Assembly: GCA_905215655.1 (NCBI GenBank)
Contig: CAJMQT010000016.1
Coordinates: forward strand, 1 to 23,296
Reading direction: 5' to 3'
DNA: 23,296 bases
Source: an uncultured bacterium
Lineage (GTDB): Bacteria > Bacteroidota > Bacteroidia > Bacteroidales > Bacteroidaceae
Positions 7,702-13,919 of the stretch are shown here, piece by piece. Made by a program: the position numbers and the translations under genes. The notes under the pieces are model-generated. The model was not told the origin of the DNA, searched no databases, and saw nothing but the letters and a program-made list of their open reading frames with translations. Position 1 is the stretch's first letter. Each line of letters opens with the position of its first letter.

Positions 7702-7767
7702 CAAGGATTTTATTCCTGTCAAAGAAGAATTTTATTTCTGTCAAAGAAGGATTTTATTTCTGTACGA
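7702..7767 (+). repeat. Three tandem copies of a 22-bp repeat
   Basis: Units start at 7702, 7724 and 7746. Each has a 17-nt core of the form [CG]AAGRATTTTATTYCTG followed by a 5-nt spacer (tcaaa, tcaaa, tacga). The core is partly self-complementary (AGGA/TCCT or AGAA/TTCT). The array begins at the last base of ispD and ends 55 nt before recG, so it lies in the ispD-recG transcript. Confidence 0.85.
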
Positions 7768-7822
7768 CAAGACTCGAAATTCCCTCTTCCGGGACTCTGA
7801 ACAAGCATAAAACCGACCGATA

Positions 7823-9922
7823 ATGCTCGACGTTTTAGACCAAGACATACAATTCCTGCCGGGCGTTGGACCGCGGCGCAAGACTCTGTTGAGCAAGGAA
7901 TTGGGCATCGAGAAGTTCAAGGAACTGCTCGAGTATTATCCTTATAAATACGTAGACCGCAGCCGTATATACCGCATCGGCGAACTTTCGGGCGACATGC
8001 CGTTCGTACAGATACGGGCGAAGATACTCAGTTTCGAGGCATTCGAGATGGGTTTCCACCGCACAAGGCTTGTGGCGCACGTCTCTGACGGCACCGGCGT
8101 CGCCGACATAGTATGGTTCTCGGGCGCCAAATACATAAGGGAGCACTTCAAGACGGATACGGATTACATAATCTTCGGACGCCCCACGGTGTTCAACGGG
8201 CGGTATCAGTTCGCACATCCGGACATCGACCCCGCATCAGAGATGCAGCTGTCGCAGATGGGCATGCAGCCTTACTACGTCACGACGGAGAAGATGAAGA
8301 AGGCGGGAATGACCTCGCGTGCCATCGAAAAGCTGACAAAGAGCATGCTTGAGAACATGAAAGAGCCGCTGCCGGAGACTCTTCCACCTTTTATAACAAA
8401 GCCTCTCGGTCTTATTTCGAGAGACGAAGCATTCAGAAAGATACATTATCCGAAGACGGCTGACGACATGAGCCGAGCCAAATACAGGCTGAAATTTGAA
8501 GAGCTGTTTTATGTTCAGCTCAACATCCTGCGCTATGCGCGCGACCAAAGGCGCAAATACCGCGGCTATGTCTTCTCCTGCGTGGGCGCTGTTTTCAACG
8601 AATTTTACTACGACCACCTGCCGTTCCCGCTGACGGGGGCTCAAAAGCGGGTGGTAAAAGAGATACGCCGCGACATGGGTTCGGGGCGCCAGATGAACCG
8701 TCTGTTGCAGGGCGACGTGGGCAGCGGCAAGACCTTGGTGGCGCTGATGTCTATGCTGATAGCGCTGGACAACGGCTTTCAGGCGTGCATCATGGCTCCC
8801 ACGGAGATACTTGCCGAACAACATCTTGCAACGATACGTGGAATGCTCGGCGAGATGGACGTCCGCGTGGAGCTGCTGACGGGCATTGTGAAAGGCAAGC
8901 GGCGGCGCGAGGTGCTCGAAGGACTTGCCGACGGCAGCGTGAAAATACTTGTAGGCACGCACGCCGTAATAGAGGATACGGTGCAGTTTGCACACCTCGG
9001 CATGGTGGTCATCGACGAGCAGCACCGTTTCGGCGTTGCTCAGAGGGCGCGGCTGTGGAGCAAGAGCGACAACCCGCCGCACGTATTGGTAATGACGGCG
9101 ACGCCCATTCCGCGCACGCTGGCGATGACTCTTTACGGCGACCTTGACGTAAGCGTCATCGACGAGCTGCCGCCGGGGCGCAAACCGGTGGTGACCCTGC
9201 ACAAATATGACGACGAACCGACAAGCCTTTACCGCGGAATAAGGCAGCAGGTGGAGGCGGGACGGCAGGTCTACTTCGTGTTTCCGCTGATAAAGGAGAG
9301 CGAGAAAATCGACCTGAAAAACCTTGAAGACGGCTTTGAGGGGCTGCGTGAGACGTTCCCGGAATACCGTCTCGGCAAGGTGCACGGCAAGATGAAACCG
9401 GCAGAAAAAGAGGAGGAGATGCGGCGCTTTGCCTCTGGCGAGACGCAGATACTCGTCGCAACGACTGTTATCGAGGTGGGCGTCAACGTGCCCAACGCCT
9501 CGGTCATGGTGATACTCAACGCCGAGCGGTTCGGGCTCTCACAGCTGCACCAGCTGCGCGGGCGTGTGGGTCGCGGTTCTGACCGTGCCTACTGCATCCT
9601 CGTGAGCAAGCGTGCCCTGACGGACGAGACGCGCAAACGCATCGACATAATGTGCGACACGAACGACGGTTTCAAGATAGCGGAGGCAGACTTGAAGCTC
9701 CGCGGACCGGGCGACCTCGAAGGAACGCAGCAGAGCGGCATGGCGTTCGACCTGAAAATAGCGGACATCGCGCGGGACGGACAGTTGGTTCAATTAGCAC
9801 GCGACGAGGCTCAGAAGATCATCGACGACGACCCCGGATGCTCGAAACACGAGTATGCAATGCTCTGGCGACGGCTGGACGCGCTGAGAAAGACAAATGT
9901 CAACTGGTCGGCAATATCGTAA
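7823..9922 (+). CDS. recG: ATP-dependent DNA helicase RecG
   Basis: RecG is a monomeric superfamily 2 helicase that remodels stalled replication forks and branched recombination intermediates. The 699-residue protein shows the N-terminal wedge/OB region (about 1-260), Walker A GDVGSGKT (297-304), the DEQH box (398-401), TATPIPRTL and the helicase C domain with QLRGRVGRG. The C-terminal segment after ADLKLRGPGDLEGTQQSG contains the TRG-like motor/translocation region. Length and motif order are normal. The GTPase-free, ATP-driven fold and lack of a membrane segment place it on the nucleoid. It probably shares a transcript with ispD; downstream are repeats and then a strong terminator. Confidence 0.97.
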   Translation: MLDVLDQDIQFLPGVGPRRKTLLSKELGIEKFKELLEYYPYKYVDRSRIYRIGELSGDMPFVQIRAKILSFEAFEMGFHRTRLVAHVSDGTGVADIVWFSGAKYIREHFKTDTDYIIFGRPTVFNGRYQFAHPDIDPASEMQLSQMGMQPYYVTTEKMKKAGMTSRAIEKLTKSMLENMKEPLPETLPPFITKPLGLISRDEAFRKIHYPKTADDMSRAKYRLKFEELFYVQLNILRYARDQRRKYRGYVFSCVGAVFNEFYYDHLPFPLTGAQKRVVKEIRRDMGSGRQMNRLLQGDVGSGKTLVALMSMLIALDNGFQACIMAPTEILAEQHLATIRGMLGEMDVRVELLTGIVKGKRRREVLEGLADGSVKILVGTHAVIEDTVQFAHLGMVVIDEQHRFGVAQRARLWSKSDNPPHVLVMTATPIPRTLAMTLYGDLDVSVIDELPPGRKPVVTLHKYDDEPTSLYRGIRQQVEAGRQVYFVFPLIKESEKIDLKNLEDGFEGLRETFPEYRLGKVHGKMKPAEKEEEMRRFASGETQILVATTVIEVGVNVPNASVMVILNAERFGLSQLHQLRGRVGRGSDRAYCILVSKRALTDETRKRIDIMCDTNDGFKIAEADLKLRGPGDLEGTQQSGMAFDLKIADIARDGQLVQLARDEAQKIIDDDPGCSKHEYAMLWRRLDALRKTNVNWSAIS

Positions 9923-9944
9923 ACTCTGTGGCACGGGAGTTTTT

Positions 9945-10008
9945 TCAGAAGTGTAGAAGTATTTTTTTAGGAGTACAGAAGTACAGGAGTGCAGAAGTAC
10001 AGACAAAT
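9945..10008. repeat. Degenerate 8-bp-period repeat, GRAGTRCA type
   Basis: From 9970 the octamers GGAGTACA, GAAGTACA, GGAGTGCA, GAAGTACA run head to tail and end in GACAAATC. Weaker octamers extend upstream to about 9945. The same octamer and the same ending occur upstream of the PorT-like gene near 21318-21414. Confidence 0.75.
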
Positions 10009-10018
10009 CACGGCTTTG

Positions 10019-10079
10019 CAAAAGGTAAGCTTTTAGCGTGTAAAAGGTTACCTTTTGCAATACAAAAGATGTCCGGTGG
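10019..10079. repeat. 22-bp-period palindromic repeat array (short copy)
   Basis: Unit 1 (10019-10035) is CAAAAGGTAAGCTTTTA and unit 2 (10041-10057) is TAAAAGGTTACCTTTTG; both are 17-nt palindrome-like cores with 5-nt spacers. A third unit from 10063 keeps only its left half (CAAAAG). The period is 22 bp. The family is the same as at 13384-13488. Confidence 0.8.
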
Positions 10080-10147
10080 CAAGACAAGGGGCTGCCGGCT
10101 GCATTCCAGAACAACGTAAATCACTTCATCACAACTTGTTACATGAA

Positions 10148-10188
10148 AACAGCTCCGTATCGTTCAAGACGATGCGGAGCTGTTTTTT
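10148..10188. terminator. Bidirectional intrinsic terminator between recG and the YitT gene
   Basis: A 16-bp stem (10148-10163 with 10169-10184, one G-U type pair) surrounds a 5-nt loop. On the plus strand it is followed by a run of T to 10188. On the minus strand the stem ends in a shorter T tract. It is well placed to end both recG and the converging YitT transcript. Confidence 0.88.
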
Positions 10189-10255
10189 ATGTGTCAAAAT
10201 GCAATGTCAAGAAATCGGGGTGGCGGCGTTTCACGCTGCCGAAATCCGCTGACAA

Positions 10256-11146
10256 TCACTTGATCTTGTCGAAACCCTCGCCAAAGACGCCGTGACAGAA
10301 CGACTGGGACACCATGGCGTATGGGTCGATACGCTTGATGTAGGTCAGCACGTCCTGCGATTCGTACTTGCGGGCGAGCACGATCAGTATGTCAACTTCA
10401 TGCTTAGAATACCATCCCTTGCCCTCGATCAGCGTCACGCCGCGGTGCAACTTATGGTTGATTGTGTCGGCTATCTTGACGTACTCCTTCGAGATGATGA
10501 TAAACTGCACGGTCTGCCGCGTTCCGTTTATCACGTAATCGCATACGAAGCTTGCCACCAAAGTGAAGGCGACACCATAAACAATAACCTCCGGATCCTT
10601 GAAAAGCAGATATGAAGAGCTGATGATCGTAATGTCGATAAACTGCATGGCGCGCCCGAAACTGACGCGGAAAAACTTGTTCAGCAGCGCAATTATGATG
10701 TCCGTTCCTCCCGTCGAACCGTTGTGAGAGAAGACAATGCCCAGACCGGCGCCCGCCATCGACGCGCCTATCAGCACGTGCATAAACTTGTCTTCGCCCG
10801 CCGTTATTATCGAAAAGTGCTCGAACACGGGCTGCAACACGCTGACAAAGAGCGACATTATCGATACTCCGATGATGGTACGTATGGTAAACTGTCTTGA
10901 CAGAGCACGGAAAGCTATTGCCAGCATGAGGAAGTTGAGCACGTAAATGGATATACCCGTGTTGAAATTGAAGGCGTAATAAAGCAGCGCCGAGATACCG
11001 GCGACGCCGCCCATCACCACCTTTTCAGGCAGGATAAACGCGGTATAACCGAACGAATACATCAAAATGCCGAGAGAAATGAAGAACAAATCCTTAAACC
11101 ATTGTCTGCGTTTCTGGGCTTTTGTTACTGTCGTTACAGTGTCCAT
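10256..11146 (-). CDS. YitT family membrane protein with DUF2179 domain
   Basis: The 296-residue protein has about five to six hydrophobic helices between residues 18 and 215, including the family-typical LPEKVVMGGVAGIS and HNGSTGGTDIIIALLNK segments, followed by a soluble C-terminal DUF2179 domain (about 215-290). It should sit in the inner membrane. Family function is unknown; homologues are widespread and sometimes proposed to be transporters. The start at 11146 puts a short charged cytoplasmic tail before the first helix. A long hairpin lies between this gene and the upstream PepSY-like gene on the same strand, so the two may be transcriptionally separated. No TAnnTTTG box was found close upstream. 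Confidence 0.9.
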   Translation of the reverse strand: MDTVTTVTKAQKRRQWFKDLFFISLGILMYSFGYTAFILPEKVVMGGVAGISALLYYAFNFNTGISIYVLNFLMLAIAFRALSRQFTIRTIIGVSIMSLFVSVLQPVFEHFSIITAGEDKFMHVLIGASMAGAGLGIVFSHNGSTGGTDIIIALLNKFFRVSFGRAMQFIDITIISSSYLLFKDPEVIVYGVAFTLVASFVCDYVINGTRQTVQFIIISKEYVKIADTINHKLHRGVTLIEGKGWYSKHEVDILIVLARKYESQDVLTYIKRIDPYAMVSQSFCHGVFGEGFDKIK

Positions 11147-11182
11147 GGATAGTATTTTTAAAGTTGTTTCTGGTTAACGAAA

Positions 11183-11259
11183 GACGGGTTGGCAAGTAAA
11201 CAAGCCGGCGCTGCCGATCGGTGACGAAGCAGAAGAGCCTGTTTACCTGTCAACCCGTC
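11183..11259 (-). terminator. Long imperfect hairpin between PepSY-like and YitT genes
   Basis: Positions 11183-11206 and 11236-11259 are inverted repeats matching at 20 of 24 positions. In the minus-strand RNA three of the four mismatches become G-U pairs, so the stem is strongest in that strand. This fits a 3'-end structure for the PepSY-like gene, although the following T tract is weak. The arms are made of octamers similar to the 8-bp-period repeats elsewhere (for example GCCTGTTT, ACCTGTCA). Confidence 0.5.
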
Positions 11260-11285
11260 CGCCTGTTTACTTTCAAGAGGTAACG

Positions 11286-11732
11286 TCAGTCGATGTCGAC
11301 CACCTGAAAATGTTTGTTGAAAGTTATCTCGATACGGTTTGAGAGTTTTATCTCATAGCCCTTCTTGTCCTTCTCTATCGACACGATTTTCGTTCTCGGA
11401 TAGTGGGATTTCACGTAACTCATTATTGGAGCGGGCACGAGTGGCGACGGCACCGCCCGGTATTTACAGTCTATCTCGGTCCAGTTGCCCTTGCGGTCGA
11501 ACTCGATTTTCTCTCCTGTGGCGAACACCACGTCGTAGCTTTTGTCAAAAACTTCCGCCTCCTGTTTGGCTATCGCCACCCTCTTTTTGGCGAAGTGAGT
11601 GTTTATAAGCTGTCGCGCCACGGGCGGAAGCTGACTTACTTTAATGGGTTTGTCGTTGCCTGCCGCTGCGTTTGTCTGGAAGACAAAGAGCGATATTGCT
11701 GCAATTACAAGTGAAATGATAGCTCTTTTCAT
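11286..11732 (-). CDS. Secreted PepSY-like domain protein
   Basis: The 148-residue protein starts with a clear signal peptide (KR, then a hydrophobic run to about residue 20, then NAAAG), so it is probably periplasmic. The mature part has two similar halves, each with a segment like LPxxxxxxIxxxF/Y and a following xYxVxxxxGxxIEFDxxGxW strand pair (VVFATGEKIEFDRKGNW; then YEIKLSNRIEITFNKHF). This is the Bacteroidota putative beta-lactamase-inhibitor-like PepSY family. No enzymatic role is known; homologues are often induced by stress or surface signals. It has its own promoter about 115 nt upstream, embedded in the conserved promoter element at 11846-11944. Confidence 0.85.
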   Translation of the reverse strand: MKRAIISLVIAAISLFVFQTNAAAGNDKPIKVSQLPPVARQLINTHFAKKRVAIAKQEAEVFDKSYDVVFATGEKIEFDRKGNWTEIDCKYRAVPSPLVPAPIMSYVKSHYPRTKIVSIEKDKKGYEIKLSNRIEITFNKHFQVVDID

Positions 11733-11845
11733 AATCGTTCATGTTTAAAGTTAATATTACAAGACATCTTCACTGCACCGAAATCCGTTATTCGCCATAT
11801 CCGGCGGTGACAGACTGTAAGGCGACAGATTGCTGTCTATGTAAT

Positions 11846-11944
11846 GCAAAGATAGTGCAAGCCGAGCGAAAAACAAAATAAAATGGAGTGAAACGAACAT
11901 TTATTTTATTTTCCGAGGCGCCGCCTATCTTATTTAAAGATAGG
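11846..11944 (-). promoter_or_regulatory. Promoter-associated palindromic element, copy 1
   Basis: On the minus strand the element ends in TTCGCTCGGCTTGCACTATC followed by TTTGC, containing the -7 box TATCTTTG (11847-11854). Upstream lie an AT-rich imperfect palindrome and the conserved left end AGATAGGC...CCTCGG. The 8-bp perfect inverted repeat CCTATCTT/AAGATAGG (11924-11931 with 11937-11944, 5-nt loop) marks the outer edge. The same end sequences occur in the tandem copies before yfhO. It should drive the PepSY-like gene. Confidence 0.7.
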
Positions 11945-12005
11945 TATTTTATCCAAACATGAACAAAAAAGACTTATAATTTTTATGAACACTTCTGCCG
12001 AAATG

Positions 12006-12488
12006 TTATATTTCGGGATACGTCATGTTCTCTTCCTTGATGTTTTCGAGCACTTCTGTGAGATAACGGCGCGCCTCGTAGCGTGCCATCGGCAGGTCGT
12101 GCAACAGCCAGTTGCCGCAGTCTTTCGGCGCGGCTCCGGGTATATCGCCGTCAAAATCGGCAACGAAACGGAACGTGTCGCACATCAGACGGACGATGTC
12201 CTGCGGCACGAGGTCGCCCCGCATGAGGAGATAGTTGCCCGTAAGACAGCCCATCGGTCCCCAGTAAACGATGCGGTCTTTCCACGTCTCGTCGTTGCGC
12301 AGGTACGTTGCGGCAAGATGTTCTATCGTGTGGAGCGCCCCGGGGTGCAACGCCGGCTCGCGGTTGGGCTCTTTCATGCGGATGTCGAAGGTCGTGATTA
12401 CTTCACCGCCGACGTTGTCTTTACGTGAGACGTAAATGCCGCGCGACAGTTTTTCGTGATTGATCGTAAAGCTCGGTATCTTTTTCAT
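12006..12488 (-). CDS. luxS: S-ribosylhomocysteine lyase
   Basis: LuxS cleaves S-ribosylhomocysteine into homocysteine and DPD, the precursor of autoinducer-2. The 160-residue cytosolic metalloenzyme shows the metal site H53-x-x-E56-H57 and C124 (DCGNW), plus the catalytic cysteine C81 in GPMGCLTGNY. These match all key residues of the family, so it should be active. It lies 151 nt downstream of mtnN on the same strand, whose product makes its substrate, so the two form a functional pair. A GC-rich inverted repeat between them ends about 10 nt upstream of the luxS start and may affect read-through or translation. Confidence 0.97.
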   Translation of the reverse strand: MKKIPSFTINHEKLSRGIYVSRKDNVGGEVITTFDIRMKEPNREPALHPGALHTIEHLAATYLRNDETWKDRIVYWGPMGCLTGNYLLMRGDLVPQDIVRLMCDTFRFVADFDGDIPGAAPKDCGNWLLHDLPMARYEARRYLTEVLENIKEENMTYPEI

Positions 12489-12497
12489 GTGGATTGC

Positions 12498-12636
12498 CAG
12501 CCCCCTCCCGACCTCCTCGAGGGGAGGAGCAGGAGGTTTGCTCTGTGTTTAAATGTTGATTATTATATCTTTATTTGTCTCGTTTCTCCTTATGGGTAGC
12601 CTTGCTCCCTCCCTCGGGAGGGTCGGGGAGGGGCTG
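12498..12636. repeat. GC-rich inverted repeat pair between mtnN and luxS
   Basis: Arms of about 36-39 nt lie at 12498-12536 and 12601-12636 and are near reverse complements (outer motif CAGCCCCCTCCCGACC against GGTCGGGGAGGGGCTG). Each arm also folds on itself (CCTCCTCGAGGGGAGG in the left arm, CCCTCCCTCGGGAGGG in the right). The 64 nt between them are AT-rich. The composition contrasts sharply with its surroundings, as expected of an inserted repetitive element. Confidence 0.8.
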
Positions 12637-12639
12637 TTT

Positions 12640-13323
12640 TTATATCTTTTCAAGAAAACGCTTTGTCACCTCAAACGAGCCTTCGGCTATCCTTGCCCAG
12701 AAGTCGAAGTACTGAGATGCGTTGTTGTCTTTGAGAGGTATGTCGCTGATTATGCGGAAGGCGACGAACGGCACGCCGTAGATGTGACAGGTGTGGGCTA
12801 TTGAGCAGCTCTCCATGTCAACTGCCTTGGCGGCGGGAAAGCGGTCGAGGATGGAGCGCATCTTGTCCCGGCTGTCGACAAACCACTCGCCGCTGACTAT
12901 CAGTCCGGCGTGAACTTTGGTCCCGCCGCCTAAGTTCTGTGCCGTCTCCACAAGCTTCTGAGGTGCCGTGAACGCCGCCGGCAGCCCCAATATCTGTCCG
13001 AACTCGCACTCGGTGCCGCAGTATGCGTCGTGATAGCGATACTCCGTGCCCACCACGACGTCGGTAACATTCATCTCAACGTCGGCACCTCCCGCCACGC
13101 CGGTAGAGATGATGAGGTCGGGGCGGTAGCAGTTGATCATCTCGACGGCGCCGATTGCAGAGTTCACCTTTCCTATTCCGCACTTTTGCATGACGACGGT
13201 TTTCCCGCCTATCGTGCCGATTACGAACTCTTTTCCGTTGTGTTGTTCCGTCGCGGGACTGTCAAGCAGCGACGTAAGCCGGACAAATTCCTTGTCCATG
13301 GCGACTATAATGCCTATTTTCAT
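12640..13323 (-). CDS. mtnN: 5'-methylthioadenosine/S-adenosylhomocysteine nucleosidase
   Basis: MtnN removes adenine from S-adenosylhomocysteine and methylthioadenosine, relieving product inhibition of methyltransferases and feeding LuxS. The 227-residue cytosolic enzyme carries E12 (AMDKEF), E171 in the VDMES motif and D194 in FRIISD, equivalent to the known acid/base and ribose-binding residues. STGVAGG (73-79) is the purine/ribose loop. Length is normal. The start is supported by AAGGAG just upstream and by a -7 box at 13344-13351. It leads an mtnN-luxS pair on the minus strand. Confidence 0.97.
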   Translation of the reverse strand: MKIGIIVAMDKEFVRLTSLLDSPATEQHNGKEFVIGTIGGKTVVMQKCGIGKVNSAIGAVEMINCYRPDLIISTGVAGGADVEMNVTDVVVGTEYRYHDAYCGTECEFGQILGLPAAFTAPQKLVETAQNLGGGTKVHAGLIVSGEWFVDSRDKMRSILDRFPAAKAVDMESCSIAHTCHIYGVPFVAFRIISDIPLKDNNASQYFDFWARIAEGSFEVTKRFLEKI

Positions 13324-13343
13324 AATGCTCCTTGTTTTGAGTA

Positions 13344-13351
13344 CAAAGGTA
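13344..13351 (-). promoter_or_regulatory. -7 box of mtnN
   Basis: On the minus strand this is TACCTTTG, 20 nt upstream of the mtnN ATG. The preceding TCTGCCAAATT resembles the sequence before the first yfhO promoter at 13701, which suggests a shared promoter type. Confidence 0.6.
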
Positions 13352-13383
13352 AAAAGAATTTGGCAGAAAAAGATATTGTTTTA

Positions 13384-13488
13384 CAAAAGACCGTACTTTC
13401 AATTTTAAAAGGTAAGCTTTTACATTGCAAAAGGCGGTCTTTTGCACGCCAAAAGGTAACCTTTTGCAGGGTAAAAGACCGCCTTTTG
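13384..13488. repeat. Five-unit palindromic array with exact 22-bp period
   Basis: Units of 17 nt start at 13384, 13406, 13428, 13450 and 13472, separated by 5-nt spacers (aattt, cattg, cacgc, caggg). The core is [CT]AAAAG-N5-CTTTT[GA]; the first unit has a degenerate right half. The central units are the best: CAAAAGGTAACCTTTTG at 13450-13466 is a perfect 8+1+8 palindrome. Units 3 and 5 are reverse complements of each other except at one terminal base, so the array is itself symmetric around unit 4. It lies just upstream of the mtnN promoter. Confidence 0.9.
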
Positions 13489-13700
13489 GAAAACGCCTGT
13501 TTGTCGATGAAAACTGAAAGGAAAACCTTTTGAAAAGTTACGGATTGTAAGCAAACGGGCATTCCGCGGCAGGATGCCGGACGCATGGATAATGTTCACG
13601 GCTCCGTCCGACCGTCGTCGGGTAATGTTGCTTATGCCGCAGGCTGTTGACCGTCGCATGCTTTTTAATTAAGTTTATACGTATTCTGCCAAATTTTTCT

Positions 13701-13884
13701 TAACTTTGCTTTATAAATAAAGCGAAGATAGGCTTCACCTCGGAATAAAAAACAAACACATTTGTTTTATTCTTCGCTCGGTTTGCACTATCTTTGCTTT
13801 ATGGATAAAGCCAAGATAGGCTTCACCTCGGAATAAAAAACAAACACATTTGTTTTATTCTTCGCTCGGTTTGCACTATCTTTG
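13701..13884 (+). promoter_or_regulatory. Triple promoter with 88-bp tandem duplication before yfhO
   Basis: Two 88-bp units, 13704-13791 and 13792-13879, differ at only 3 positions. -7 boxes recur with the same period: TAACTTTG (13701-13708), TATCTTTG (13789-13796) and TATCTTTG (13877-13884). Each unit has CTTTAT/ATAAAG (a 6-bp stem with a 2-nt loop), the conserved left end AAGATAGGCTTCACCTCGG, an AT-rich palindromic centre (AAACAAA...TTTGTTTTATT) and the right end TTCGCTCGGTTTGCACTATC. The last box gives a start about 30 nt before the yfhO ATG. It should drive the yfhO-fkp-GSCFA genes. Confidence 0.85.
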
Positions 13885-13919
13885 CAAGATAAAAACATAT
13901 ATTAAAAATCACCATATCA

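Larger units (their letters stand above)
9923..10255. other. Repeat-filled gap between recG and the YitT gene
   Basis: This 333-nt gap lies between convergent genes. It contains degenerate 8-bp-period repeats (9945-10008), two and a half palindromic units with 22-bp period (10019-10079) and a strong terminator (10148-10188). I see no credible coding sequence; the short open frames are repeat translations or extensions of recG shadows. Confidence 0.75.
13324..13919. other. 596-nt divergent intergenic region between mtnN and yfhO
   Basis: From left to right it holds the mtnN promoter, a five-unit 22-bp-period palindromic array (13384-13488), about 210 nt without recognisable features, and a triple promoter region with an 88-bp tandem duplication (13701-13884). 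Open frames across it are short and made of repeat sequence; none resembles a protein family I know. Confidence 0.7.

Noticed and set aside
8237..9385. 382-codon minus-strand open frame inside recG
   Set aside because: It is antisense to the conserved helicase motifs, has a histidine/arginine-rich composition typical of shadow frames in GC-rich codons, and matches no family.
13384..13488. CRISPR array
   Set aside because: Spacers are only 5 nt, units are palindromic and degenerate, and no cas gene is present.
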